Assembly (NCBI GenBank): GCA_905160935.1
Contig: CAJHZI010000647.1
Location: forward strand, 191,501 to 255,500
DNA: 64,000 bases
Origin: Enchytraeus crypticus
Taxonomy: Eukaryota; Annelida; Clitellata; Enchytraeida; Enchytraeidae
Direction of reading: 5' to 3'
This document shows, piece after piece, positions 14,235 through 27,300 of the stretch. The notes beneath the pieces were generated by a model. It ran no database searches. It was not told the origin of the DNA and saw only the letters and a list, made by a program, of their open reading frames with translations. Numbering within the stretch: position 1 is the first letter of the stretch; every line of letters starts with the position of its first letter. The position numbers and the translations under genes are program-made.

Positions 14235-17200
14235 ATCAATCGACCAATCAATAAATAAATCGATCAATCAATAATCAATTCAATAAATAAATCAATCCAT
14301 CAAGCTATTAATCAAATAATCAATCAAATAATCATTCAACCACATAATCAAATTAGGAAATCAATGAATAATTAAAAAACTCAATGAAACAATAAATCAA
14401 TGAAAAATTAAATCAATCATTCTCTTAATAATAAACATTCTATCAATCAATCATTCCATTTCATATAAACCACAAGCAATCAATAGAATTTTTAATCTAC
14501 TCACAAATTATTTTGCGAAAGCGTTAATCCAGATAGTTGCTTCACTTGCCTTACAAGGGAAGCAACTATCTGGATTAACGCATACGCTAAGTAATTTTTG
14601 AGTAGGTAACTTACACTCACAAATAAATCATTGTTATCATATTAGGCCTATTAAAGTTCAGCTTTTTATAGTGTTCTTATTTAACGTAGTTAATACGTCT
14701 TCATTTGCTTCTCAATATTGAATAGGAATAAGTAAAATTTTATTCTTAATATACTTTTATTTTTAAGGTGTAGACCTATTCAGTTAAGTAAATATGTACG
14801 CCAAAATTCTTGAGATGCTTTCATTCGAAAATCCTTCGACAGTAGCAACTCTTTCAAATAAACATAAAAAGCGTTGATATGTGTAAGAAATCAAATCTGC
14901 AAGGTCATGATCAGTAAGTGAAAGTTCAATTGCTTCCATGGAAGACTTACGGGAATATATTGGAAAGCAATCACGTTCCAATTGACTCCATTTTGTGCCA
15001 ATTTTTCACCTATTAACCTTATCTCGACAGTCTCATCGACTATTTCAGAGGACTATTGAAAAATAGCGAGATTTGTTGGTGAATAAGTAAATGGCTCAAG
15101 AAATGTAACAATATTCAGTTGAACAGCTTTATAGACGAATACATAAATAGCCAAGCAGGCCAACAACCAGAGTAATGGCTGAGTAATCAATCAATTACTC
15201 AGCCATTTATACAGATCAATCTATCAAACCTCCTATCAATTTACGTCCTAATTTTGTGCGGCGCACTCACACTAATTATAATTAGTCTTTTTGAGATATT
15301 TATGATAATAGACCACGAATATAAAGCGAAATCTCTCCTATTTATGGCAGTATGCAGTAGGGCCCTAAGGAATGTGTAGGCCCATATTTCTGAAAAAAAC
15401 TGTATGATTAATAGTTCATGATTAAACTACACAGCACTAGCGAATTGTTTCTTGTAATTCTTTAAACCCTACGCGTAATGCTAAGCTGTGAGGGAATACC
15501 AGATTCCTGATGTACGCTATGAACAACATCTAAATAACTTTTACTTATAAATAAACCTCTCTCTCTCCCTCTTCCTATTATTTTGCAAAATGGTATGTTA
15601 AAGGTTCATATTCATACTCAGAGTCTGCATTCACGCTCAATATAGAGCTCCCAGGAGATCAACAAATTGATCCATTCACAAAGGCTATGCTTCACCCATA
15701 TCTTATCATTCTTATGCATCCAGTAAGTTGGGAAATATATGATGGCTGATGTGCTTTCCTATTTCCTTTCTCAGTTTTGGGTTTGTCGCCTTTTACGAAG
15801 CTTGCAGTTAATGGTTAGTTTATTTTTCAATGTTCCGGACACAGCACGGGAATTATAGGAAGTAAATAAGTAATGCATAAGTAATTATACGTAGATAAAT
15901 ACATTTAAGTAATTATGTATGACATATTTCCAGGTGATAGTGCACGTGGATGACTTACCTGGAAGAGCTGGGACGGTGGTGGGAGATTTCTCGAGTCTTT
16001 CCACAAGAAGTCTAATAGTTGGCAGTCTGCCAGAAAAAGCTGCTAATTTACCAGGATTACCATCAGTTGAGTCGACGATAAAGAAAAGTACCAAATTTCG
16101 TGGCTGCCTTAGAGAGGTTACCAAGCTTGTGGTTTTTAGATAACAAGAGTTTTAATTAGTTTTTAGATGATCAACTATTCGACTAGATCGATTAAGTAGG
16201 GAGTGTCACGTGTTAAAATGTTTAAATCTTTAAATCTAAAATTTCCTCGTTCTCTCGCCCTTTACCTTTCTCTTTCTCTCTCGCTCTCTCTCTCTCTCCC
16301 TCTCTCCCCTCGGTCGAAAATCTCCAGTCTTAAAATAAATAGATCTAATTCGTATCGCTGGGTGGATGGTCGATTGAATAACAATATTTGTCTCATAGCT
16401 GGAGCCAGTGGCGATGTCGGTAAGATATTCGACCGCGGCTCAGCATTTTCGGGGTTAAAATCCTGGGCTCGCACGTCACTGACATCGTTTTCAAAGTGAG
16501 GAAATTGACGTTAAAATTAGTATTTTTTGAAGGAGAGCATGGGTTCAAATCCCAGCCAGACTGTATCTTAAGATATTTCTTATGGTAATAATCGGTCGGC
16601 GGCGCAACCGTCTCTTTAATGAAAATTGCTTCTTCAATCTGTAATCTCGAATCTCTTATTGAAATATTTGCAAAACTTCTGTTTTATAACTGTAATTGTG
16701 ATTGTAATTCTATAATAATCACAATGTAATTCATATAAAGTTCGAGAAAACTTCATGCTGGATTGCAATAAAGAAAAATTACGTTGCCAAAATTCTTCCC
16801 AACTGACTTGAAAACTCCTGAGATGGTTAATTCCCAAAGTACCTTGACGTGCAACAATTCTCAGATCGGAATTTATAAACAAAAATTAGCATCATGTTAT
16901 CTTTCTCTTGAACCAATATTCTTCGTCTTTTAAAGTACTTCAAATTATCACCGAAGTATCTTATTCTCTCACTCACTTACTCTCTCCCTCACTTTCTAGT
17001 CTCTATTTGCGGCTCTGACAATTGTCAAGCCCAAGGTTCATATTCCATTTGACAGTTAGCTGTAATGCTCTTTAAAGTGCACGTCATCGATGAGCAAGTA
17101 AACCTCTTCATAAAGTCTTGTCTACACAACATCAGTGTAGCCTGAAACTTGAGAATAATGACCTTTGAGGTGATTTTTCGTTGTCTTCCACAGTTCTTGC

Positions 17201-17552
17201 TTAGCCTATCTTGCGACACGAACAGTTTACGCGCAGTCTATTCATCATTTACTGGGACACAATACGGGAACTCTCTCTGGTATCCTACTAAATGGCAGAT
17301 TCAAGGTTCACATTCGTATTCATAGTTTTGTTTCAAATTCATTTCCTTGAAATTTATGAGCTTGAAAATTATGCTCTGAGATTGTTGTCGATTGTCATCT
17401 TAGGTTGTAGTTCATTGCTTCTTTATTTGCACATCAAATACTAAACACAGTGTCAAATTTATTCTCTCTGATGAACGAAATCCAAGCGTACGAGCGAATA
17501 AGGAGAAAACATAAAATGTCTAGTTATCCCAGTCGATATAATGTATATACAC

Positions 17553-17610
<58 letters not shown>

Positions 17611-17747
17611 TCATGTAGGTATATATGTATGTATATATATATATATATATAGACCCATATTATATATGTATATATATATATATATATGTATTCATGTAGG
17701 TATACATGTAGGTATACATGTATGTATATATATAGACCCATATTATA

Positions 17748-17790
<43 letters not shown>

Positions 17791-17876
17791 TCATGTAGGT
17801 ATACATGTATGTATATATATAGACCCATATATATATATGTATATATATATATACAATATATATGACCCATATAATA

Positions 17877-17940
<64 letters not shown>

Positions 17941-20414
17941 CTTATACTTGGTAAGCATTAACCCTTGTTCGATATGTTTTACATGAAGAATAGCTTATAC
18001 TCCTCCCAATCATAATTATTATATCGATTTAGTATCAAAATCAAGATATTTACTTGTCTACATCTGAAAAGAATTAAAGATTTCTCTCATTATGTCTGAT
18101 TCTTAAGACAAATAACAATATTTTATATTTTATTTATTTAATCTTAAGATCGTCTATAAAGCTGATGGACTATATATGAACGTCATATCTATCGCCAATC
18201 CAACGTCCAATCAGTCCCTGTTCCAATCCACTGGAGAAATTCCCTGGAATCGTTGCGATGACGCCAACACAGCCATTCCGGTGTCCTTTTTGAGTGAATC
18301 CGCCTTTCTCAAGCTTCCCACCTGGAGAACAAAGGAAGTCAGTCAGCTGGAGTTAAGCTTTAGAACAGTGGAAGGAAGTGGTCTGCTGTTGTTTGCCTTT
18401 TCACCCATTGATTTTCGTCAAGTATTCGCTTTGCAAATAGTCAATGGTTGGTATGAATAGTCCTGCGTTCTTTGATTTATGATATATCTAAGTGTGTTTT
18501 AAGGATTTAAATTCTGATTCAAATGTAAATCTATCTCTCTCTATATGTCTCTGTCCTTCTAGTTCAGAAATTCTCTATCTGACTCTTACCTTCGTGGTAT
18601 CTCTTTCAAAATCGTAATCTCTCTCTCCATCTCTCTTTTTCTCTCCTTTTATTAAGCGTAGTGCTTAATAAAAGGAGAGAAGGAGAGAGAGAGAGAGAGA
18701 GGTCATTATCTTTTTCTCGCATATTTATTTTTTTGCCCAAAACCCCATCATTCCATTCCAATTTCCAAACAAAAGGTATATTTTATAGTGTAATTTGTTA
18801 GTAACTCGTCCTCGTACACATGCCTTGACTCTTTATGATAGACAATGTAAAGTGACGAATTCATGATATTTAATGGTAACTGGCTGGGCCAGTGGCGATG
18901 TCGGTAAGATACTCAACCGCGGATCAGTATGTGCGGTGTTCAGATCGTGAGCTCGCCCGTCAATGACATCGCGTCAAGATACTGATTAGCTTCTTAATGG
19001 GTGACGCTCTCTCTTTAAAGTTCTGTTGGCATCTTTATTCAGGTGAATTACAGCTTATCATTGGAGATAGAGAGAACGGTGAAGAAATCTATATTTTGAG
19101 AACAGCTGTGGACGGAGTTAATGATGGATATTCTCACAACTTACGAATATTTCTAAACAGAACATCCAGCCTGGTCATCCTTGACAACGAAATTCAAAAT
19201 ATCTCTGGCAATGCGAAACTTCAATCACTTCTTGTAACGAGTATTCAGATATATCTGGGGGGTTTGGGTCTTTATCACATTAACAACGCTTCACCTTCAC
19301 TGACTAGATTTGGATACAAAGGATGTGTTCATGACGTCACGATTAATTCAGAACATCTCGATTTGATTGGCTTAAAAGTAGATCAGGGGGCGGGGACTGA
19401 TGTAGTGGCGGGCTGCGAGCGCATAGAGCCCCAATGCTGGACACACCCATGTAGGCATGGGGGCGTGTGTTATGATGGGTGGGCGGGACTTGAATGTGAT
19501 TGCTCAAGCACGCCCTTTACTGGTCCCACCTGTAGCACAAGTAGGCGCACCTAATATTATTATTTACTATTACTATTATTATTTATTTTAGTCTTTACTA
19601 TTTCTATTTATTACTATTTTGAATTCAGTTTATATATTCGCATAAAGTACAAAGTGAAAAATTAAACAAAAAATTGAAGTTTGAAGAGATATGTGACCGG
19701 GCTAGCCAGTAATGATAATATCATTTCTATTCTAATAATAGTTTTACATTACTATACTAAGATCTATATTATAAATCGTTACTATAAATTCATTGTTATT
19801 TCATGGAATCTTATATATCACTTCGACATACCTGTATATTAAATTTACACTTAATGTGAACTATTATCTTTAGTAAAAGCTGGTAAAGCTAAGGTTAACG
19901 TTAGCTTCCTCACTCGAAAGCGATCTCAGTGACGGGCGTCGTGCGAGCCCAGGATTTGAACCCCTCACATTACTTATCCGACGTCGAGTCTAGTAGTAGG
20001 GGCCTACCATACTGTAGGTTTATTTATTTCATTTACGGAATTTCGTATTTTCTTAATTTTAAATTAATTGTATTAATTGACTTTATACTGCTGTTCTGGA
20101 TTGGTTTAAGTTACTGGTAAAGGTAAGTTTTATTTTTATTTAGGAGCAAAGACGATGCGGTTCGAGAAAGGAAGTTACTTTCGTCTACAATTAACTCCAT
20201 CTGTTCATTCAAACACCCGTCTGTCGCTTGGCCTCGATCTATCGCTCAGGTGGGTTACTTTTACTTTGTAACTCTTGTTGTCAGATTTCTCAAAATTAGA
20301 TTTAGTCTCCGAGAATTAGATTAATAAGTTTTCTGAGCACATTACTCTTAGTTTATTGTATATTAAGATATAAGTTTTTTGTCTTGTAGCGTATAGTTAG
20401 TTAAATATTTAATT

Positions 20415-20460
<46 letters not shown>

Positions 20461-20466
20461 AAGAGG

Positions 20467-20518
<52 letters not shown>

Positions 20519-21353
20519 AAGAGAGAGAGAGGAATTGTAGAAAAATGTTTGTTTCAGTGATGGGCTGTCGAGTTGATAACATTCTTACCTAAGAAGCAAG
20601 AGGTCAAGAGTTCGAAATAGCGCTCCGCCAGTGCACTAGTTCAGTAAGAAAGAGACGTTAAACTTAGCTCAACTTAGATCTACATGCTTACATGGTCTGG
20701 CATTTGTAGAGGATAATGAAAGTATCAACTGGAGTAAATTAGTGTCCCATATTAGCTACCTATAGTTGTATTTATATCGTTGGTTTTCCACCGTTTTTGG
20801 GCTCCGCTCTCTGCTCGTCGAATTGGATTTGGTACCATAGTGCTCAATGCGGTTGTGAACGACAGTGCACTCTAATTATATTGTTGTTGTTGTTACTGCT
20901 GTGCTAGATTTCAAACAGCTCAGCAGAACTGCGGGTTGATGCTGTTGAGAGAGAAATCAGGTTTAACAAATTTAAGCCTTGAGCTTCACGATGGTAGATT
21001 AGTCATTAGGATTATGCAGCCAGACACACCTGAAGTGGTAAGTGAATCAATAAAATATGCAATCTATCAATCAATCAATCAATCTATCACTTAATTAATT
21101 AATCAAAGGTTGATCAATCGATCGAGCAATCGAATTAACGATCTATTAGCTGATTGACGATCAGTCAATTAGTCAGTCAGTCGGTCAGTCAGTCAGTCAA
21201 TCAATCAGTCAGTCAGTCAGTTAGTCAGTCAGTCAGTCATTCAGTCTGTCAGCCATCAGTATAATTAATTAAGTTGTCAGTCAATCAATCAACCAATCAT
21301 GATTTAATGCTTTGTTAGATCCTCTAGTAGTTGGTGTTATCTAATTTAATAGC

Positions 21354-21399
<46 letters not shown>

Positions 21400-24300
21400 C
21401 AGAGAGAGAGATAGAGAGAGAGAGAGAAAGATATATATATAGAGAGAGAGAGAGAGCTATCAGTAAGATATGAAAATAGTTGAGTTGGTAACGATTAATT
21501 TTCACCGTACGGGTGTGGCTGCATATTATGGTACATACTATAGCATAACATTTCGCTGAATACTATGCAATACTATGGCATAACATTCCGCTGAATACTA
21601 TGTAATACTATGGCATACCGTGCAACTGTATGTTATGAAATAATACGGCACTCCATATCATTGCATACGATGCAAAAATATTACATACCGTACCGCTCTA
21701 TATTATGTAATAATACATGTTTAGTATACCGTACCACTGAAAGCTCTGCAAAACAATGGCATACCGTACCACTGCGTACAATGCAATACTATAGAATACC
21801 ATGCCTTTGCATTCTGGGCTGCACTATGGTGCAATGTACGGCTGTAAATTATGGAAAATGTTTTCATTCCATTCCGTTGCATACTATGCTGTACTATGAC
21901 ATACCATACCGCTTAATGTTATGCAAGTCTATGGAATACTATACAGCGGCTTTCTATGATGCACTATGGTATCGCTGCATATTACGTAATACTATTGCAT
22001 TCCATTCCGTTGCATACAATGTTGTAAAATGATATACCATACCGCTTAAGCGGTATGCAATACTATGATAAAAGGTATTGATTTCGTTGTATACAATGCA
22101 ATACAATGACATACATTTCCACTGAATACTATACAATATTAGAGCATAAGATACCATTGTATACTATGCAATACTATGACATAACATTCCGCTGCATTTA
22201 GGGCAATACAATGGCAAACCTACATTTGCATACTATGCAATACCAAAGAGTACCATACCGCTAAATACTATGCAATAGCAGCAATATTATGGCGCACAGT
22301 ACCACTTAAAATGCAATACTATGGCAAACCTTTCTGGTACCAATGCATACTATGCAATACTATGACATTCCTTTGCCTTGAATACTACCTGTGGGCCTAT
22401 GTGTGTACTATGTAATACCGTACCGCTTAATATTTTATATACAATTATACTGTATAAACTACGCTATGTAATTTACCGTACTCAATTTTTTAAAAGCAAA
22501 AAAGTTTTATAAAAGGTCTATATAATTTACCGTACTCAATTCATTCGCCAGATGACACCATGTATACCATTTTAAACTGATAAGATTTTGCTGTCTGCCG
22601 GAGCCAGAGCGATGAAAACTTGATGGCAAATCGGTCGCATATAATCATATAGGTGTTTTAAAGACAGCATAATATGTTATCGAATTTCTGACTGTCATAT
22701 GCTAAATATTTACTTTGACTAGAGAGTCAACATAAGAAACATTACATTTCGCCAGATGATCTAAAACGATCCAAATTCTAGATTATTATAACATAGCAAA
22801 TTACGGAACATTTTCTTTGACTTTCAGCTTAATGATACTTTCAATGGTCATCCAATACTAATACTAATTACTAATTACTAACGATTCCTTTTGGGCTACT
22901 TAAGATTCTCAGGCATCATAATAAATTTTACTATTATTAGTGAGTGGATTATTTAGAAATAATCTTTGCTTTTGCTAAGATTAGCGTCAATTCCATTTTC
23001 TGTCAGTTTTAAATTTTGGTAACTCCAAATGAATTGAGCTGCAGTTTATCTCTAAAAATATGCGTCAAGCAATTGTATATGAGATAAATAGGCCCTAAAA
23101 GTCTCACTTGAAATTAATGTCGTTAAAAACTACCGCTAAAATAGATTAGACCTTATTAGTAACATCTAAAAATCAATTTTCCATATTTCTTAAAATAATT
23201 ATCAAAATTAATTCATAAAACAATTTTGGAATCAAAACTATGAAATAATTCTCGTAACATTTTTTATTCTCACGAAGGCTATCAATACTTGTTAGAAACT
23301 TTCCCTTTGTTTTCTAAACTTCACATTTTCCCTTCCCTGCTTTCTGTTACTCTCTGTTTCTCTTCCATTTATAATTTCAAAATTTTGCGGAAATTCTTGA
23401 GGCTTTGTTATTTGATTGGAAAAATAAAAATAAGTCTAAATGAAAATGAAAGTGATTTTAGGAAAAGTATAATTTTTAAAAACACTGTTCTTTTTATATA
23501 TAGGCCTATCTGGTAGCTACCAAAATAAATTCTTTAGTATTTTTTTCCTAGGTGATTTTCAAATGATTCCACCTGATCCGAAGCGAATAGTAATATTCCA
23601 GCTGGGGATAACTCCCCATGATATTCCTCCTTCCATTTTTTGGAGCTGAAACTTATGAGAATCTCCGCTAACGGTAGCGCATTACTCTTTCCGGTTCGGA
23701 TCATTCAATTATCGGATGAGAAGGAGATTCTGCTAGGTGGCAAATATTGCTTCGTAATTTGTAGCGTCAACTATTCTTATTGATAGACTATGGATTTTTT
23801 TGTGGTCGGCTAGATATAGATTGGTATGAAACACAGGCACTTAATAGCAAATCTAAATCACTGCCAAGATTAAAGGTAAAGAAAACTCTACATTATCCAA
23901 ATGAATTCTTGTGAAATGGTAAAATATTGTGAAAATCAGGTTCAGAATTGATTCATACATTTTTGAGCTGCCAAAGTTTGAAAACAATTTGCAAACATTA
24001 CTCTAACGATATCTCCAACTCCATTTTAGAATTTTACAGCTAAACGATAAATTGATTTTTAATTGAATGTCGATATTTTACTCTATGATATGTCCGACCA
24101 TAGCAGAATACACTGGGAGATTCGCTAACCAATGAGCCACGAGATACACGCTAGAGTAGATGCCTATTATCGTTTGAAGATTTTAAATACAATTTTTCTG
24201 ACTTTTATATAGGCCTAGTAAATATATACATGATACTTCTTCAACTATTACTAATAGACATGGAGAGGAAGGAGGAAATGGGGCTTAAACAAGCATAATA

Positions 24301-27300
24301 TGCTTGTTTAAGCACATATTATGTGCTTCCTGACGCAGTGTGCCGTGCTGTTATGATTATTTTATTGGGAGTATGTTTTGATGGGGCAACTTTTATGAAA
24401 AGATATTTGAGATTACTTCAAAAGCTACTGTTACATTTGACAATTTTTCCTTGGTCAAATAGTTTTATGTTTAGTATTAAGCCTAGTGTCGACATTAGAT
24501 TTAAGAAATATTCAATAAGACCTATCGACATTAGATTTAAGAAATAAATGGAACTTCTATACTTATTTTATGTATAAATAAACCTAGTAAAATTGTTAAA
24601 TATATCATGAATGCATTCTTCATTCCCTGACGTTAAAAATAAAACGACTTTTAGTAAGTTGAAAATAAGTTAAGCATTAAGGTGTTGACGTTTCTCATTA
24701 ATTTAATGGTATTTCAGAGTTAAATTAGTGGACTTTTGCACCCATTTAAGAGAGTAATAAAACTTTTAATTAAACAATTTGCACAAGTATCCCCGCCGTC
24801 CATCAATCTACATAATTTAATACATTTATCATTTATTTCTCCCAATCATTTATCACGTGAGATCCTTGCTATTTTTCCAGCAATGCTGTGAAAATTCTTT
24901 ACACATAAGATTCGGGCAATTTCATTAGCGACCTTTGAAATCTCTAGGGGCAAGAGCAGGCTATTTAATTTACAAAGTAAAACAGTAAGGAGAGACTGTC
25001 ACGACAAAGCGCTGTTAATTTGCTGGACTGAAGTTGGTTGCTTCGAGTGATGGGAACATTGTGTGATGACGTATAGAATTTAAATATGGATTCCAGCCTT
25101 TCGCCTTTTTACTAGTTTATAAATTTTAAGAAATGTAAAATATTTGTAAGAGTTCGTAAGTTTTCAAATATTAATAGTTGATAATGTTCTACAAATTTTA
25201 AATTTAAATCTTTTGTCGCGCAATTTCTGGGTTATTTTTCTGAGATATTTTCTGTAAAAGTAGTCACGTATTTTAGAAAATTTCTTAAAAACCAGTGAAA
25301 TGTAACACCTTGTATTAATTTTTACATAGGGTATACTAATTACAGTAAACTTCAAGTAATTTTATATCTTACAATTAGTAGACTAATAGTTGAGTCATTC
25401 GTATTCCTCGCCAAGTCTTCATTCGTCTGATAACAAATTCAGTTGCGAATAGGACATTAGCTTCAAAATTTGTAGTCTCCGATTTGACTTTGGACTTACG
25501 AATTCGAACTCAAACTTTCGGATTCGGACTCAATGCGGATTCGCTGATTCAAACAAGAAGATCGTAGATTCGGATTCGACTTTAGTTTATCAATTGTCGT
25601 GCCGTGTTAAGGAATATTTTAACCTATTTATTTATTTATTAACTAAAAACACCAAAAAGGAACATAAAACCCTGTCAGTTCACAAACAATACAGCCAATC
25701 TTGCTCAGGCAATAAGTAAACACAAACTAAATGTGAACCATTGTGAAATTTAACTGAAAAATCAAAGAAGTAAATCAAGACTAAGATAAATAATGAAATA
25801 AGTATACGCGTGAATTCAAATAAGCTTAGTTTCCATGCAGCATATAGGCGTACAATGAATACTCAAGTTCACGATGGGCACATGGGCATATCATGTTTGT
25901 CTATAGAAAATTGATTACTGCCAAACGTAAAACATTTTTGTAGGAGTTAAAGTATTTATTGAGAATTGATGGCTCGCATAGAAATTAAGAAATTATTTGA
26001 GATTAGGAAGATACAAGGTTGAGCTACTAGAGGATCTTAATAGGTGGAGCTTGTTGATGATTTAACAAAGGATGAATTGTGAAGAATTAGTAGTAAGATG
26101 GCCATGGTAATAATATAATAAGTGGAAGAGGTGACGTTTAACATGTACTGTATAAACGGTGACTTTAGAAGTGGTAGGTGCAAGATGGAGTTACTAAGAT
26201 AAACGAAGGAAGCGCTGGCATTTGAATAATGAAGATGTATGCAGTTATGAACAAGATGCTGGATCTATAGTAAGTGAAAGACACAACGAATCGCCAATGA
26301 TTAATATGAAATTTATAAAGAATGAGAAGAGAGAGTAGATACCATACGAAGATACTGGAAGATATGGAAGAAATGGTGGTTGATGAAGGATGAATAATGG
26401 ATGATGTGAAAAGAAGAAGGAACAAGACGGAGACACTGGAGAAGTGGAAAAGAATGGAAGCAGAGATAACAGTTGGGACGGTTAATCTGCTCGGCCTTTG
26501 TTACTGGAGACGTAGTCGACTGAGCTTGAACACCGCCAGGGATAAAGTAGGTGGGGGGGGGGGGGGCGGGGAGGGGTGGGGGCGGGACCCACCAGGCGTG
26601 GGATGAATGGCGCCTGGATGACGTAACGGGGATCGAATTTTAGGGGATTTTCTAACTTTTGTGTCGGATAACAATTTTCCATATTTTCCAATTATTTGCC
26701 TTTATCTAAAATGTTAAATATTGACTCAGTCTATTTAAGACAGTCTATTTGTATCCCGACCCTGGCTAAACTAGGATTCAAGAGATGATGACGATGATAA
26801 TCTCAAATGTTAAGTATAAACATTGCTTCGGATTAATCTCTGGGGGCCGTGCCCCTTCCTCCCCGGTTTACCCACAATTTCAACTTTTCGTTATAAACTT
26901 CAACTTCATCTATAGAGATCATAACTCGTGTAAACGAAAATTCTTCCATTTAAGAAATGCATTTTCTTATAACTCCCTATATCTAAGTCGATTTCAAAAA
27001 GGACAGGATATAATGGAATATTTTGTTCTTTTGTGTTTTCCAAGAATAAATCAGAAGGAGCGACGCCTAGGATTGGGCGGATTCGGAACATTGAATGCTC
27101 AAAAGACCCTGAATGGCTATGAAGAGTTACGAAGTCCCTTGACGTCTTCGCTGATGATGTTTTTATAAAGTAGCCACTGTAGTAGCATGGTCCTTCCGGT
27201 GTTAAGCAAATCACCTGCACATCTCAACCGCTCTTCCAAAACCCAAAACCCATAACGCTGATGTAATTTGATTTTTACATTTTCGTGATGGGTGGGGGGC

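Larger units (their letters stand above)
8274..15933 (+). other. Long neurexin intron at the SS2-equivalent position
   Basis: About 7.7 kb. No cassette exon recognised. It holds SINE-B (8360-8582), family D (8586-8762, minus), family E (10515-10730), TA/GA microsatellite (12238-12475), GT higher-order repeat (13195-13455), SINE-A (13812-13907, minus), CAAT repeat (14079-14300), a long hairpin (14497-14605) and family E (15594-15851, minus). Other parts are AT-rich and featureless. Confidence 0.6.
16117..18148 (+). other. Neurexin intron between LNS2 and LNS3
   Basis: Contains a pyrimidine tract (16255-16310), SINE-A (16397-16522, plus), family-E-like fragments near 17025-17330 (minus), and a TA/TATG array (17540-17940). 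No exon recognised. Confidence 0.6.

Noticed and set aside
26397..26691. Overlapping open frames around the poly-G tract
   Set aside because: Low-complexity Gly/Pro translations with no domain or splice signals.
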